A stretch of DNA of 64,000 bases from Pirellulaceae bacterium (GTDB lineage: Bacteria > Planctomycetota > Planctomycetia > Pirellulales > Pirellulaceae), in contig JAHBXT010000002.1 of NCBI GenBank assembly GCA_019636385.1, forward strand, positions 806,001-870,000. The letters run 5' to 3'. Each line of letters opens with the position of its first letter. Position 1 is the first letter of the stretch. The translations under genes were made by a program, and so were the position numbers. Of this stretch, positions 10,401 to 18,759 are shown piece by piece. The notes under the pieces were generated by a model, which ran no database searches, was not told the DNA's origin, and saw only the letters and a list, made by a program, of their open reading frames with translations.

Positions 10401-10556
10401 CAGCAATATCACCGTGCTGCGCAGCAGCAACGCTGTCAGTCGCCGACCATTCCCCAAGCCGGCCAAGTGTCTAAAGCTCACCCACCACAACAGCGGCAGC
10501 GCGCCAAGCAGTAGTAGCATCCATGGGTGGTCAAAGGTGATCGAAATGTCTTGCAT
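7491..10556 (-). CDS. Large membrane protein with BatA-like N-terminus, two vWA-like domains and a glutamine-amidotransferase-like domain
   Basis: About 1021 residues from ATG 10556; the frame stays open to 11009 but the first 151 codons look non-coding, whereas MQDISITFDHPWMLLLLG is a typical aerotolerance-regulator (BatA-like) N-terminus. Two transmembrane helices lie near residues 12-28 and 42-62. The first vWA domain has an intact MIDAS metal site DQSDS at 76-80. A class-I glutamine-amidotransferase-like fold follows, with an LIMSGGPDGLGAGGW segment. A second vWA-like unit contains HMIIISDGDP but has HASEIA in place of DxSxS, so its metal site looks degenerate. A last transmembrane segment (WPWCVLLSVVCLLGDIF) precedes a basic cytoplasmic tail. 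This architecture is common beside moxR genes in planctomycetes; its cellular role is unknown. Confidence 0.9.
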   Translation of the reverse strand: MQDISITFDHPWMLLLLGALPLLWWVSFRHLAGLGNGRRLTALLLRSTVILLMILALAGLQWVRISQKVSVIYLLDQSDSIARAKRELMLDLVIKSVKRHRQAERGDRSGLIVFGREAAIEFPPFDDDLPAVRGLESYLGPTDATNLEAALKLAQAAFPEDTAKRIVILSDGIETLGQAGPVASSMAQSGIGIDIIPIDLLAGSEVLLEKVDLPQTIRQGQPFQTRVVIQRYQQAGDRPVKGRLRLTRSIGASEQVIVDDAVTLDKDINVFPITDTVQQPAGYIYRAEFIPDDPNDDALQQNNRIESFTYVRGRGRVLLIEDWRSPGDNLLVVDALRRGEIEVDVLPSNQLFTSLSELQAYDCVILAGVPRSSGDAAEDIASFSDLQLDMLVANTEQFGSGLIMSGGPDGLGAGGWTNTVIEKAMPVDFQVKNTKVEAVGALAIILHASEIARGNYWQKRIAEESLKVLGPMDYCGILQYSQLGNVWLWGDKHGMLRVGPNRDGMLKRIRGVSPEDMPDFQPSMQMALSSLTTTPASIKHMIIISDGDPAPPARGLVGQFSQESIKISTVAVGAHGPAGHQTLQDIANQTGGNYYQAANPAALPKIFQREAMRVSRPLIREPEGGVLPQIAYPHELLTGLPRQLPRIKGYVLTTVKDSGLVEQILTTGDSEMETENQTLLATWTYGSGRSAVVTSDMGRRWMTGWAEWGGHDQFWQQLVRWTMRPTQTDAKFSIATNTGDGRVQVVVNALDSQDQFLNFLEMQAVAVGPDLKPISVSMRQAAPGRYIGNFEADNAGSYLINVIPGAGHPPLTAGATVPYSDEYRLRQTNLALLQQLSGLTPRGGQPGQLSAPLDAANVDSLLDLDAYRGGLAKAMSMQDIWPWCVLLSVVCLLGDIFVRRVAVDYALALKWIYARFFGKTVSPQDAQRQLRLDRLRERKTEVTATTTADHSAARFEGMANSEAAAHSLPAVDSTVALTDLNPAAAKQQANSLSADDAQEGYTSRLLAAKKAAQKKNPGDTR

Positions 10557-10827
10557 AGATTCATGCTTAGCCGCACAGAAGCCTACTGGCTGCACCGTGC
10601 ACTCATAAGAGTTGACTGCGGCCATCCGGGCATTTGCAGAGTTATCATAGACGATTTGACCACGGAATAGCAACCGGCAGAGCACGTTTTGAGATTGAAC
10701 CGTTTCGTTGGCGATCGTGAATTCGATCCCATGCTGGTAATCGAAGTCCAATCGGCGATTATCAGCACGCAGCGCTAGGCATGGGAGTATTGTTAGAGCT
10801 GTCGCATTAGGGATCACAGTTCCGGAG

Positions 10828-13050
10828 CTAACGCTCTGAAACAACCGCAGCATGTTCGCGATAGGGTTGTCCGGCCTGATAAAGATGCAAGCGCTCCTGA
10901 AAGCGACTGGCCAGCTCATCTTGACCCGACTCGCGGGCCAAACTGCTGCCACGCTGAGCGATTTGTACAGCTTGCTCAAACTGACCAGCCTGCGCGTAGG
11001 CTGCGGCAACCGTGTCCAGATACATCGGCTCGCCAGTGGACTCTAAGAGCTTAGCCCATTTGAGAGCTTCTTCTGTATTTCGAAGCTGCTGCTCCGGAGA
11101 TGTGGCCAGCAACCATACAAGATTGTTGGCAGCGTTGGCCGAGGTGGGATCGACTTCCAGGGCGCGTCGAAAGGCTGCGATCGCTTGGTCAACCGCACCA
11201 CTAGCCAAGAGTGCTGCACCCAAGTCGCTGTGAATCGTTTCCAGTTCTGGAGCGAGCTGAGAGGCCAAACGCAAACGCTGAAGGGCCTCAGCAATATCAC
11301 CGCTTGCTAGAGCGTGTCGGCCTAATTGCCAATGCGCCCGTCCATGCTGGGGATTGTGACCTACGGCGATCTCATACTGATGTCGCGCAGCCTGTGGGTT
11401 GCCTTGCATGTCAAATACTCGACCGAGATTGTACTGCGGTCCAGCCACTGTCGGTTCCAGAAAGATGGCTTGGCGAAGCGCCGTTTCAGCCAGCTCTAAG
11501 TCGCCTTGATCGATCAGTTCTTTGCCATAGTTCGCATAGGCGATGGCATCGTCGCGATACTGTGGTAGCGGCCAATTGAGCGGCACGGCAATCAGCAGGG
11601 CTGCAATCAGCACCGCTGCCCAGCGTCGCGTCAGCCCCCCGTGTCGCACATCAGAAATAATCTGCGGCAGCGCAGCCACAGCGGCTCCAGCCAGAAGTAG
11701 CATGATCGGTACTAGCGGATATCGATAACGCGCAAAAACAAAGAAGATCGCTACGGACGCGGCCAGAATTCCTATGGAAACATACAAAACTCCCAATCGC
11801 CGCCAGTGGTGCCGCGTTATGTAGGCACCGACCACAGCCAATGGTACAAGCAAACCAAAGTTGAACCAAGATAACGCGCGTAGCAGCCGACTGTGACGCG
11901 CGTAGACTTCGATACCTTCGGAATCCACTAGCTCCTGACGGTGCATTATTAGATAGCTTTTCCATACCATCAATCGCAACCACTGAACTGGCTCACCGGT
12001 GATAAACTCCAGAGCACGATTGCGCCAGTAGTTGGAAACTTCGCGAGGAGTCAGGCTGCGGCCCTGTGCCTGCTGAGCCAGTCTCACCGCATCGGCGCGC
12101 TCGTGAATGGTGTGGCCTCTACCTTCAACTAAAGGTTGGTACAATCCCGTCGCGCCGGCATGATTGCCGATGAAAAAGTTGGGACCGAACTGTGAGGTGC
12201 TCAAAAGAAACTCGCCGCCCACGCGATAATTGCGCCAGCCCACGGGCAGCAGAACCAAGCTGCAGCCAAATGCCATGCCCGCCAGCCAGCCAGCTCGACG
12301 CTGCCAGGAAGCAGTTGAAAAGTAGATCCAGAGCCATCCGCCTACTATGGGTAGCAGCAATCGAGCATTTTCACGGTTGAGTGCCAACAGCCCCAGCGCA
12401 ACTCCGAGCGCAATCGTCCAAGGCCAGTGCGGCTTTCGCAACATCTGTCCCATAATCGCTAGCGCAGCAGTCAAGAAAAATAGGTCAAGAGAGGACTTCT
12501 GCACCAGAGAGTCAAAAAAGATTGCTGGAGCATAGACCGCTAGCATCCAACCTGCGGCCAAGCCCGCTCGGCGGCCGATAAAGCTGTGGCCGGCGACTGC
12601 CAGCAAGCCACAAGCCGCTGCGCCCAGAAAAGCTTGCAGCCAGCGGACGTGCATCGGATTATAACCGGTCAAACTATAAACTGCGGCCATCGCGTATGGA
12701 TAAAGCGGCGACTGATAAAAGACTTCAGACCCCATCCAGTTGCCCGCTGCAATGTCCTGCGCCCAGTTGTCATAGACGCGACTGTCGGTAATCAGCGTGG
12801 CAAACGGCAACTCGTTTCGCAGTTCAAAAAAATGAATTCCGCGCAGCAGCAACGCAACCAGCATAATCGCCGCGTAGTGCCACAAGTCATGCCGCTGGAA
12901 GCTGCGGTCAGCGACAGAAGGCGGAAGACTGGCAGCCGCTGGCTGGGCTGCAGCCGGGTTTCGAGAGCTGTTCTGCCGGGAGGATCTGGTTGGTGGCGGA
13001 GACTGCTTGCGTTTGGCAAGTAGCGGTGCCGTCAGTAACGTGAGCATCAT
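10828..13050 (-). CDS. GT39-like membrane glycosyltransferase with C-terminal TPR repeats
   Basis: A 740-residue protein. After a low-complexity Pro/Ala/Ser-rich leader (about 1-50) comes a multi-pass GT-C domain of the ArnT/PMT (glycosyltransferase 39) type. The first large periplasmic loop, about residues 86-105, has the TDSRVYDNWAQDI motif with an acidic residue at the position used for catalysis in this family. About ten hydrophobic helices follow. From about residue 480 the protein changes to tetratricopeptide repeats (for example YNLGRVFDMQGNPQAA). Members transfer sugars from polyprenyl-phosphate donors to proteins or lipids; the acceptor here is unknown. The ATG at 13050 overlaps the TGA of the upstream SDR as ATGA, which fixes the start and implies translational coupling. 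The open frame extends to 13530, but that part is antisense-like overlap within the SDR gene. Confidence 0.88.
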   Translation of the reverse strand: MMLTLLTAPLLAKRKQSPPPTRSSRQNSSRNPAAAQPAAASLPPSVADRSFQRHDLWHYAAIMLVALLLRGIHFFELRNELPFATLITDSRVYDNWAQDIAAGNWMGSEVFYQSPLYPYAMAAVYSLTGYNPMHVRWLQAFLGAAACGLLAVAGHSFIGRRAGLAAGWMLAVYAPAIFFDSLVQKSSLDLFFLTAALAIMGQMLRKPHWPWTIALGVALGLLALNRENARLLLPIVGGWLWIYFSTASWQRRAGWLAGMAFGCSLVLLPVGWRNYRVGGEFLLSTSQFGPNFFIGNHAGATGLYQPLVEGRGHTIHERADAVRLAQQAQGRSLTPREVSNYWRNRALEFITGEPVQWLRLMVWKSYLIMHRQELVDSEGIEVYARHSRLLRALSWFNFGLLVPLAVVGAYITRHHWRRLGVLYVSIGILAASVAIFFVFARYRYPLVPIMLLLAGAAVAALPQIISDVRHGGLTRRWAAVLIAALLIAVPLNWPLPQYRDDAIAYANYGKELIDQGDLELAETALRQAIFLEPTVAGPQYNLGRVFDMQGNPQAARHQYEIAVGHNPQHGRAHWQLGRHALASGDIAEALQRLRLASQLAPELETIHSDLGAALLASGAVDQAIAAFRRALEVDPTSANAANNLVWLLATSPEQQLRNTEEALKWAKLLESTGEPMYLDTVAAAYAQAGQFEQAVQIAQRGSSLARESGQDELASRFQERLHLYQAGQPYREHAAVVSER

Positions 13051-13844
13051 CGGCTGGTGGTCCAATTGGCAGGCGGATCGGGTTGCTGCCAAGCGCTCAT
13101 GCCACCATCGACTAACAATGTCTGTCCGTGAATGTGCTCGGCTTCGTCGCTGACCAGAAACAGAGCAGCACCGGCACACACTTCGGGTCCGGGCACTTGA
13201 CCATTGGGGGTGTGTAACTGCATCCAGCCAAGTGCGTTGCCTTGCAAAGCTGTCGCCGTCAAGGGTGTCATAATCAGACCCGGTGCCATAGCGTTGACCC
13301 GAATGCGGTGCCCGGCCAGCGCGACACATAACGTGCGGACCATCATTTGGACTGCGCCTTTGCTGATGTCGTAGGCGGTATGCGACGTTTCGGCCAACTG
13401 TCCATTGATCGACCCGGTAAACAGAACGCGGCCAGCGGTTCCCTGAGCAATCCAGCGCCGAGCCATGGCTTGAGTTAAAAAATAGCCAGCTTCCACGTTC
13501 AGTGCTTGAGTATACCGATAGGTCTGCCAATCCATATCCAAAAACGATACGTCGCGACAGGTACCAGCGTTGTTGATCAGTATGGTTGGTGCGCTGTGCA
13601 GCTCGTCCAACTGCTGCAACAGCATAGCCGCCACGCCGGGCGCCGGTTGGGATAAATCGCCAGCGACACAGTGAGCTTGTACTTGGTGCTGTCTGCAGGC
13701 TTGTAAAGTTTGGTCTGCTACAGTGTCATGTTTCAACCCATGTAGAACCAGGTGACAACCGGCCTGGGCCAGACGCAGCGCGATGGCGGCCCCAATTCCT
13801 TGTGTGCCGCCAGTAATCAGCGCCGTGTGACCATCCAGTCTCAT
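13047..13844 (-). CDS. Short-chain dehydrogenase/reductase (SDR family)
   Basis: A 265-residue classical SDR. The cofactor loop TGGTQGIG is at residues 11-18, NNAG at 91-94, and the catalytic Ser145/Tyr158/Lys162 set (YDISK) is complete. The C-terminal LLVDGGMSAW segment is typical. ATG at 13844 is chosen because AAAGGA sits five bases upstream; a longer frame begins at 13886 but lacks a comparable site. NADP or NAD dependence and substrate cannot be read from sequence; the family spans 3-oxoacyl-ACP reductases and sugar/alcohol dehydrogenases. Its stop codon overlaps the start of the GT39-TPR glycosyltransferase (ATGA), so the two are made together. A role in modifying the sugar or lipid carrier used by that enzyme is possible but speculative. 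Confidence 0.9.
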   Translation of the reverse strand: MRLDGHTALITGGTQGIGAAIALRLAQAGCHLVLHGLKHDTVADQTLQACRQHQVQAHCVAGDLSQPAPGVAAMLLQQLDELHSAPTILINNAGTCRDVSFLDMDWQTYRYTQALNVEAGYFLTQAMARRWIAQGTAGRVLFTGSINGQLAETSHTAYDISKGAVQMMVRTLCVALAGHRIRVNAMAPGLIMTPLTATALQGNALGWMQLHTPNGQVPGPEVCAGAALFLVSDEAEHIHGQTLLVDGGMSAWQQPDPPANWTTSR

Positions 13845-13959
13845 GAGATTCCTTTGTTGTCTAAAATCATTGGAAGGGCCGGGCATGCGGAGCCGGTGAA
13901 TAACCAGCGATTCAACGCTATAGGCCGCGGAAAGTGACTAAGAACATTCAAATGCAATT

Positions 13960-13979
13960 GGTCGGCCCCCAAGCCGACC
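13960..13979 (-). terminator. Hairpin downstream of trmL
   Basis: A perfect 7-bp stem (GGTCGGC/GCCGACC) with a 6-base loop lies 43 bp beyond the trmL stop and before the SDR gene. On the minus strand it is followed by a weakly T-containing stretch rather than a clean T-run, so it is only a possible intrinsic terminator separating trmL from the SDR-GT39 operon. Confidence 0.4.
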
Positions 13980-14021
13980 GACTTGCTGGGTGAACAGAGT
14001 CTGGCGTGAACCACAATGAGT

Positions 14022-14489
14022 CTATACGATGCCGATGCGCCGGGCCGCTTGGTACATGACTATAGCAGCCGCAGAAGCCTGATTCAAACTGCGCACCGGG
14101 CCTGTCATTGGAATGTTTACGCATTGCCCAGAGTATTGCTTTCGCAACGATTCCGGCAAGCCGTTCGTTTCACGGCCAATCACCAGTGCACAACTAGGCT
14201 GAAAAGCAGCATCAAAGCAGCTCGTCTGCCCAAACTTGGTGACCAGCCACAGCGACTGCTCCGGCAATCGGCTGACCAATTCTTCCCAATGAGTCACGCT
14301 TTCCCAGCTCAGGTGATCCCAATAATCCAAGCCAGCTCGCCGCAAGTGCCTTGAATCGAGCCGAAAGCCGGTGGGCTGGACGATCCACAACTTGGCACCC
14401 AATGCCACGCAGGTGCGACCGATATTGCCGGTATTTTGCGGAATCTCCGGCTGATACAGCACAACGTGAAATGGAAAGGCGTCCGGCAC
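14022..14489 (-). CDS. trmL: tRNA (cytidine/uridine(34)-2'-O)-methyltransferase
   Basis: A 155-residue SPOUT methyltransferase matching the usual TrmL length of about 155. Its job is 2'-O-methylation of the wobble base of leucine tRNAs with S-adenosylmethionine. The N-terminal block VLYQPEIPQNTGNIGRTC is the hallmark of TrmL. The SPOUT knot motifs are visible as LVIGRETNGLPESL and the C-terminal VNIPMTGPVRSLNQASAAAI segment, the knot loop that binds the cofactor. The start is GTG at 14489. The gene stands alone, 532 bp upstream of nothing co-oriented except the hairpin-separated SDR, with the pilus-like operon ending 209 bp upstream. Confidence 0.95.
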   Translation of the reverse strand: MPDAFPFHVVLYQPEIPQNTGNIGRTCVALGAKLWIVQPTGFRLDSRHLRRAGLDYWDHLSWESVTHWEELVSRLPEQSLWLVTKFGQTSCFDAAFQPSCALVIGRETNGLPESLRKQYSGQCVNIPMTGPVRSLNQASAAAIVMYQAARRIGIV

Positions 14490-14526
14490 GGCTGCTCTAA
14501 TCGGCTTTGCAATTCAAAGTAATTTG

Positions 14527-14540
14527 GTTCAGTAACCATT
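14527..14540. repeat. Variant copy of the GTAACCGTTCACGC repeat
   Basis: Differs by one base (GTAACCATTCACGC) from the arms of the inverted repeat at 23755-23901. It lies in the 209-bp intergenic gap between trmL and the end of the pilus-like operon. Confidence 0.4.
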
Positions 14541-14698
14541 CACGCGAAACGCAGACCTCACCAGGCTGGAGCTGCGGCAGGGTTGAACCCAGATTAGTCA
14601 CAGCTCTAAGCGCAATGGTGAAGAATTTGAGAGACAACTAAAAAACACGACCGCCTTCTCGTCTGGTGCGACAATACCCGCCAGCGGATCAGACTACC

Positions 14699-16933
14699 CT
14701 ACCGCCCGGAGTCAGAGCTCGCCGATGGGGACGTTTTAGCAGCTTCCTTTTCGTCTTGATAGGTATACATGCGATATAGCAACTGATCGTCATACGAATT
14801 GGAAAATTGCACGCTGCCATCTGGTCGCAAGATCATCACCTCGCTGGTCGAAGTCAGTGGATCATCCCTGCGAGCGCCGGCCAGGGGAGTACCGCCGCGC
14901 ATGTCGACTAGCACGAGACCTGGCAAGACCGATTGTTCAACACGCTTAATCACCTTGGTGGTGGGTACAATGAAATCGCGATGTGCCAATGGCGACCCCA
15001 ATACGTTGCCCCGTTGAGCCCCCTCAATATCCGCAGTCAGGACCGCACCTGGTGGATCGCCGACAAGCTGCCCGGCAACAATCTTTGCGCCTTTAGCGGG
15101 ATCCAGTTCACCTACAAACGCCTCCGTGGTTTGAGTAACAACTACAGGATCGCTGGGTTGACTCCAGTCCGTCAAGAGTCGGGTTCGCAGACGCAGCTTA
15201 CCCTGCTTTATCGACTCATCAACAACCTTATCTTCAGCCAGTTGCAGCTTGTGCACCCGCTCTAAGACTGTATGGTCCAGTTCTTCAGGACGTGGAGCCG
15301 GTATTTCCAGCTGATTTTCGGGATAGTTCGGATCACGCATAGTCAGCCGCATCCGATAGCGAAACGTGCGGCCCCGATCTTGAGCCTTCAAAAAGTCAAA
15401 CACGCGCACCATCTTGTACTCCGGTTCAAGTTCCGGCGTATCACCGATGGAACCCCAAGCTCCTGTGGACGCCGAACCGGACATGTTAAAATTGCCCATG
15501 CCGCCCATTCCGGAATCTCCCAAATCGGGAGGTCGATTTATCGGCAGGCTATCCAAACGGGACAGGCCACTCCCTCCCATTGCTGATCCGCCGATTCCCG
15601 GTGCCCCGCCGGTGCGGCCTGTACCCGCGATCACCTCTTCATCATCCGATGTTGTCTTGGGTTTTTTGATGCGGTTGCGCACCCGCTCAGTCTGGGAGTT
15701 CCAGTACCAGTCGATCTTCGGATGTTTGCTGAACTGTCGATAATCTCGAACCAGGATGGGTGGAATGGGGGCGGTGATATCTGGAATATAAGCACGTGGG
15801 TCGATGACTTCAGGCATCGGGGAAGTCAACCGTGATTCCTCGGGCCAATGCGTAGCCCAATTCAGATCCAAGGGCAGCCTGGCAATTTCCCGAAGTGTAA
15901 GAATAGTCTTCCATTGGTCCTCTTTGATTTCAAGATACGGTGATCCGGTGACATCGACTCGCTGTACTTCGACGTTAAGGTATCTAGGTGTGTCGCGTTC
16001 TGAAAGCAACGTGCCGGTATTTGCGAAGGCATCGAAATACTCTTGGGCCATTTTGCGATGTGGCACCAACGCCGTAATCGCATTAAAAATCACAGGTCGC
16101 GATGCCAAGCGGTAGCTTGGCCCAGAACTTTGACCAAGTTTACGCGAACCTCCTGACTGCGGATCAAAATCAGAACCCCGCATGGGACCGCCCAAGGAAC
16201 CACTCAGACCATCAATTGAACCCCCGGCCCCCCCCATCGTGCCACCGAATGGCGCACCTAAATCGTAACGTGGCGGCAGTCTTCGTATGCTAGTCGGACC
16301 ACCTGAAGTCGGCTGTTCATCCTTGTCGCGTGTTGGTCGATCGCGAGTTGGTTTGCGGCCGATTGGATCGGCATCGTCGTACTTGTCAAACGGAGTTTTG
16401 GCGTTCGGATCATTGACGCGTTCGGATACGGCAAGTGCCGCAAACACATTTTGTACGTGCAATTGTTCAGGAGCAAAGATCGCTGGATCGGTGCGTTTGG
16501 CGTACAACTCGCGCACAGTGGGCGGGTCTAGTTTTCCAATTGAATACAGTGACGGCTGAGCTGGAATTCTTGATGCCTTGGCGTTCTGATGAAATTGGTG
16601 GCGAGTATATTGCTGGCGTTCGGGCAGAATCTCTTCCCAGTGCGACTCTTGACTGACCTTGTTCAACAGATCTTGCGATTGGCGCTGGAGTGTTTCCGGA
16701 TTGCGACTGGCCGGCAAAGTTTCCAAGGACAAACTGCGATACATTAAGAATCCGACGAAACCCACAATCGTCGCCAATACCAACTTCTCCGCATGCGCCA
16801 GCAGAAAATTAGGGCCGCTCTTGGCGGTCACACGACGATTGCCCTTAGACGACTTGCCCTTGCCTTTGGTCTTGATATTCGCCGACGGCGCTGCTGCCGC
16901 TGGGGCTGCATTGGTTTTCTTTTTGCCGAACAT
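14699..16933 (-). CDS. Third gene of a PilM-headed operon: single-pass membrane protein, possible pilus assembly component
   Basis: About 744 residues from ATG 16933 (MFGKKK...); the frame is open upstream to 17137 but that part overlaps the preceding gene. A basic, Ala/Lys-rich cytoplasmic tail of about 45 residues is followed by one transmembrane helix (about 50-66, LVLATIVGFVGFLMY) and a long periplasmic part. Two segments are Gly/Met/Ser-rich low-complexity linkers (around residues 260-300 and 515-570). The region after about residue 580 looks like a beta-rich domain. I do not recognise a named family. Its position 25 bp after the second gene of the operon and its PilO/PilP-like topology (short cytosolic end, one helix, large periplasmic part) suggest a component of the inner-membrane alignment complex; this is inference. 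Confidence 0.75.
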   Translation of the reverse strand: MFGKKKTNAAPAAAAPSANIKTKGKGKSSKGNRRVTAKSGPNFLLAHAEKLVLATIVGFVGFLMYRSLSLETLPASRNPETLQRQSQDLLNKVSQESHWEEILPERQQYTRHQFHQNAKASRIPAQPSLYSIGKLDPPTVRELYAKRTDPAIFAPEQLHVQNVFAALAVSERVNDPNAKTPFDKYDDADPIGRKPTRDRPTRDKDEQPTSGGPTSIRRLPPRYDLGAPFGGTMGGAGGSIDGLSGSLGGPMRGSDFDPQSGGSRKLGQSSGPSYRLASRPVIFNAITALVPHRKMAQEYFDAFANTGTLLSERDTPRYLNVEVQRVDVTGSPYLEIKEDQWKTILTLREIARLPLDLNWATHWPEESRLTSPMPEVIDPRAYIPDITAPIPPILVRDYRQFSKHPKIDWYWNSQTERVRNRIKKPKTTSDDEEVIAGTGRTGGAPGIGGSAMGGSGLSRLDSLPINRPPDLGDSGMGGMGNFNMSGSASTGAWGSIGDTPELEPEYKMVRVFDFLKAQDRGRTFRYRMRLTMRDPNYPENQLEIPAPRPEELDHTVLERVHKLQLAEDKVVDESIKQGKLRLRTRLLTDWSQPSDPVVVTQTTEAFVGELDPAKGAKIVAGQLVGDPPGAVLTADIEGAQRGNVLGSPLAHRDFIVPTTKVIKRVEQSVLPGLVLVDMRGGTPLAGARRDDPLTSTSEVMILRPDGSVQFSNSYDDQLLYRMYTYQDEKEAAKTSPSASSDSGR

Positions 16934-16958
16934 GCGTAGTACTTTCAATGCGTCTGTC

Positions 16959-18716
16959 TTAGGAATTCGGGGCTTCAGTTGGTTGGCCGTCGGCGGGCTC
17001 GTCCAACGCAGGCTGCTGGGCAGGTTGTTGTTCTCCCGTCGGTGCAGCCGGTGCGTTGGCATCATCCACCGTAGCTGTAGCCTGGTCACCAGGGCCTGCC
17101 GGAGCCGGCTGTGGTTGCTCCTCAGCCACTTGGCCAACCGTGTCGGTTAGTTGTGTACTCTCATCAACTTTGTGGAGGCCTAACCGATCGATGTTGGGTG
17201 GGTAGAACAAATAGACGATACCATAAACCTCCAGCTTCATGTCGTTGGTGCGGCGCTGTGGCCCCTGTCCGAATCCGCTAGGGCCTCCCATACCACCGCT
17301 CATCGAGCTAGCGGAACTCATGCCTAGATCCCCACTTCCCAAGCGACCGCTGCTTGAGCTGTCCATGCCCCCCAAGCCCAGACCGCCCATACCACTCATA
17401 CTCATTCTGCCACTGCTGCCGCTGGCACCCGGGCTGGCGGCTGTGGTATCGCCCAGACGGACCTGCCGGACTTCAAACATCAGGCCTTCATTGCCGCAGT
17501 TGGCTAAGAAATCTTGCAGCCGTGAAAGATCGATCGTCAGCCGCATTCTCACGGGGACTCGCTTGGCAACCGTAAAATACGCATCGGCTGGTTCTTCACT
17601 GGTGAATTTGCCTCGCAAGTCTTCACCCAGGATTGGCTTGAAATCGCGATCGACGTAACGGCGAGTCGCCGGATCGCGTGCGACGGGGGCGTCTCCTGTA
17701 ACGTCCGAGCCAGTGGCTGCAGCTAATGCACTCTGATCCACCTGAAGGCCACCCATACCACCGCTCGTGCCGCTACTCATGCCACCCTCCATGCCGCCGT
17801 CGGACATCCCGCTGGTCGCTTCGGCGGCCGCGACCATGGTGATATCGCCGGCATCGCCCATGGCGTCACGCCCGATGCGAATGAATTCGATCTCTTTAAT
17901 GGCCGCCTGAATATTAGCAGTCGCCGGACGACCGGTTTGCGGGACAATGTTTGTCTTGGCAATGATACTCAGCAGTCCCTGCAGTATCCAAATATTCTCC
18001 TGCGTGTAGATCATCTCATAGACACTCGGCTTGGCACCTTGAGGCCACAGTCGCAGCGAACTCAGTAGTTCATCCTGACTGGCCTTCGGCCAACGCACGA
18101 TGTCCCTGGATAATTCGGTGCCGCCCAGTGTGGACAGGGAACCGCCAGAGTAGTTTGCTGAACCTATTCCGCCTGACAGTCCCGGGCCCGGGCCAAAGCT
18201 TGACCCCGAGCCAAGCCCCGTATCCTCGCCTCCCCACTCGACCCCAATAATTTTAGCCAGCTTGGGCATCTGCTCGTCAAAGTAGCTCGCAAAGCCAATC
18301 TGCTCACCTTGCGTGATATCTCGGGGTTCAGCCGGAAAGGTCAGCTTCAACTCGACGGGATAATACTTTTGCAGCTTGGTGATTAGCCCAGGTAGACCGA
18401 TATCTGGCCACTGCAGATACTCCGACTGCCGTTGATATTGCTCCTCCCAAGCCTGCTGTACATCATCGGACATAGAAACAATCAGACGCTGCATCTCTAT
18501 TTGCGAAGCCTCGTTTGGATGCGTATTGGCCGCGCTATTGACGCCTTCCATGTCGGAGAACTTGCCCTTAATGACCCTTTCCTGTTCGCTGTACAGCGCG
18601 TTCAGGTTAGTGCCAGCCATGTACCAGGCGACGGTACCTAGCAACACGGCTAGACCCACGATAATCCAGAACTGGTGTCGAATGGCCTGAGCCATGGCTT
18701 GCTTGAGTTGATCCAT
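16959..18716 (-). CDS. Second gene of a PilM-headed operon: PilO-like single-pass membrane protein with Gly/Met/Ser-rich linkers
   Basis: A 585-residue protein starting MDQLKQAMAQAIRHQFW, with one N-terminal transmembrane helix (about 16-34). A coiled-coil-prone segment (about 38-100) follows, which is the PilO/GspM layout. The rest is periplasmic and interrupted by three unusual low-complexity stretches rich in Gly, Ser and Met (about 170-205, 305-335 and 430-485), ending in a Pro/Ala/Gln-rich acidic tail. Segments between linkers, such as VYEMIYTQENIWILQGLL and RKRVPVRMRLTIDL-like strands, are compatible with ferredoxin-like PilO domains, but identity is too low to be sure by eye. It lies 43 bp after the PilM-like gene and 25 bp before the third gene, clearly one operon. 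Confidence 0.78.
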   Translation of the reverse strand: MDQLKQAMAQAIRHQFWIIVGLAVLLGTVAWYMAGTNLNALYSEQERVIKGKFSDMEGVNSAANTHPNEASQIEMQRLIVSMSDDVQQAWEEQYQRQSEYLQWPDIGLPGLITKLQKYYPVELKLTFPAEPRDITQGEQIGFASYFDEQMPKLAKIIGVEWGGEDTGLGSGSSFGPGPGLSGGIGSANYSGGSLSTLGGTELSRDIVRWPKASQDELLSSLRLWPQGAKPSVYEMIYTQENIWILQGLLSIIAKTNIVPQTGRPATANIQAAIKEIEFIRIGRDAMGDAGDITMVAAAEATSGMSDGGMEGGMSSGTSGGMGGLQVDQSALAAATGSDVTGDAPVARDPATRRYVDRDFKPILGEDLRGKFTSEEPADAYFTVAKRVPVRMRLTIDLSRLQDFLANCGNEGLMFEVRQVRLGDTTAASPGASGSSGRMSMSGMGGLGLGGMDSSSSGRLGSGDLGMSSASSMSGGMGGPSGFGQGPQRRTNDMKLEVYGIVYLFYPPNIDRLGLHKVDESTQLTDTVGQVAEEQPQPAPAGPGDQATATVDDANAPAAPTGEQQPAQQPALDEPADGQPTEAPNS

Positions 18717-18759
18717 AATGATGCTGAGCGGTTCGAGTGAATGCGTAATCTCTAGAAAA

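Noticed and set aside
13051..13530. Upstream extension of the GT39-TPR frame
   Set aside because: It overlaps the SDR gene in another frame, is rich in Arg/Ser/Cys like shadow translation, and the ATGA junction gives a clean start at 13050.
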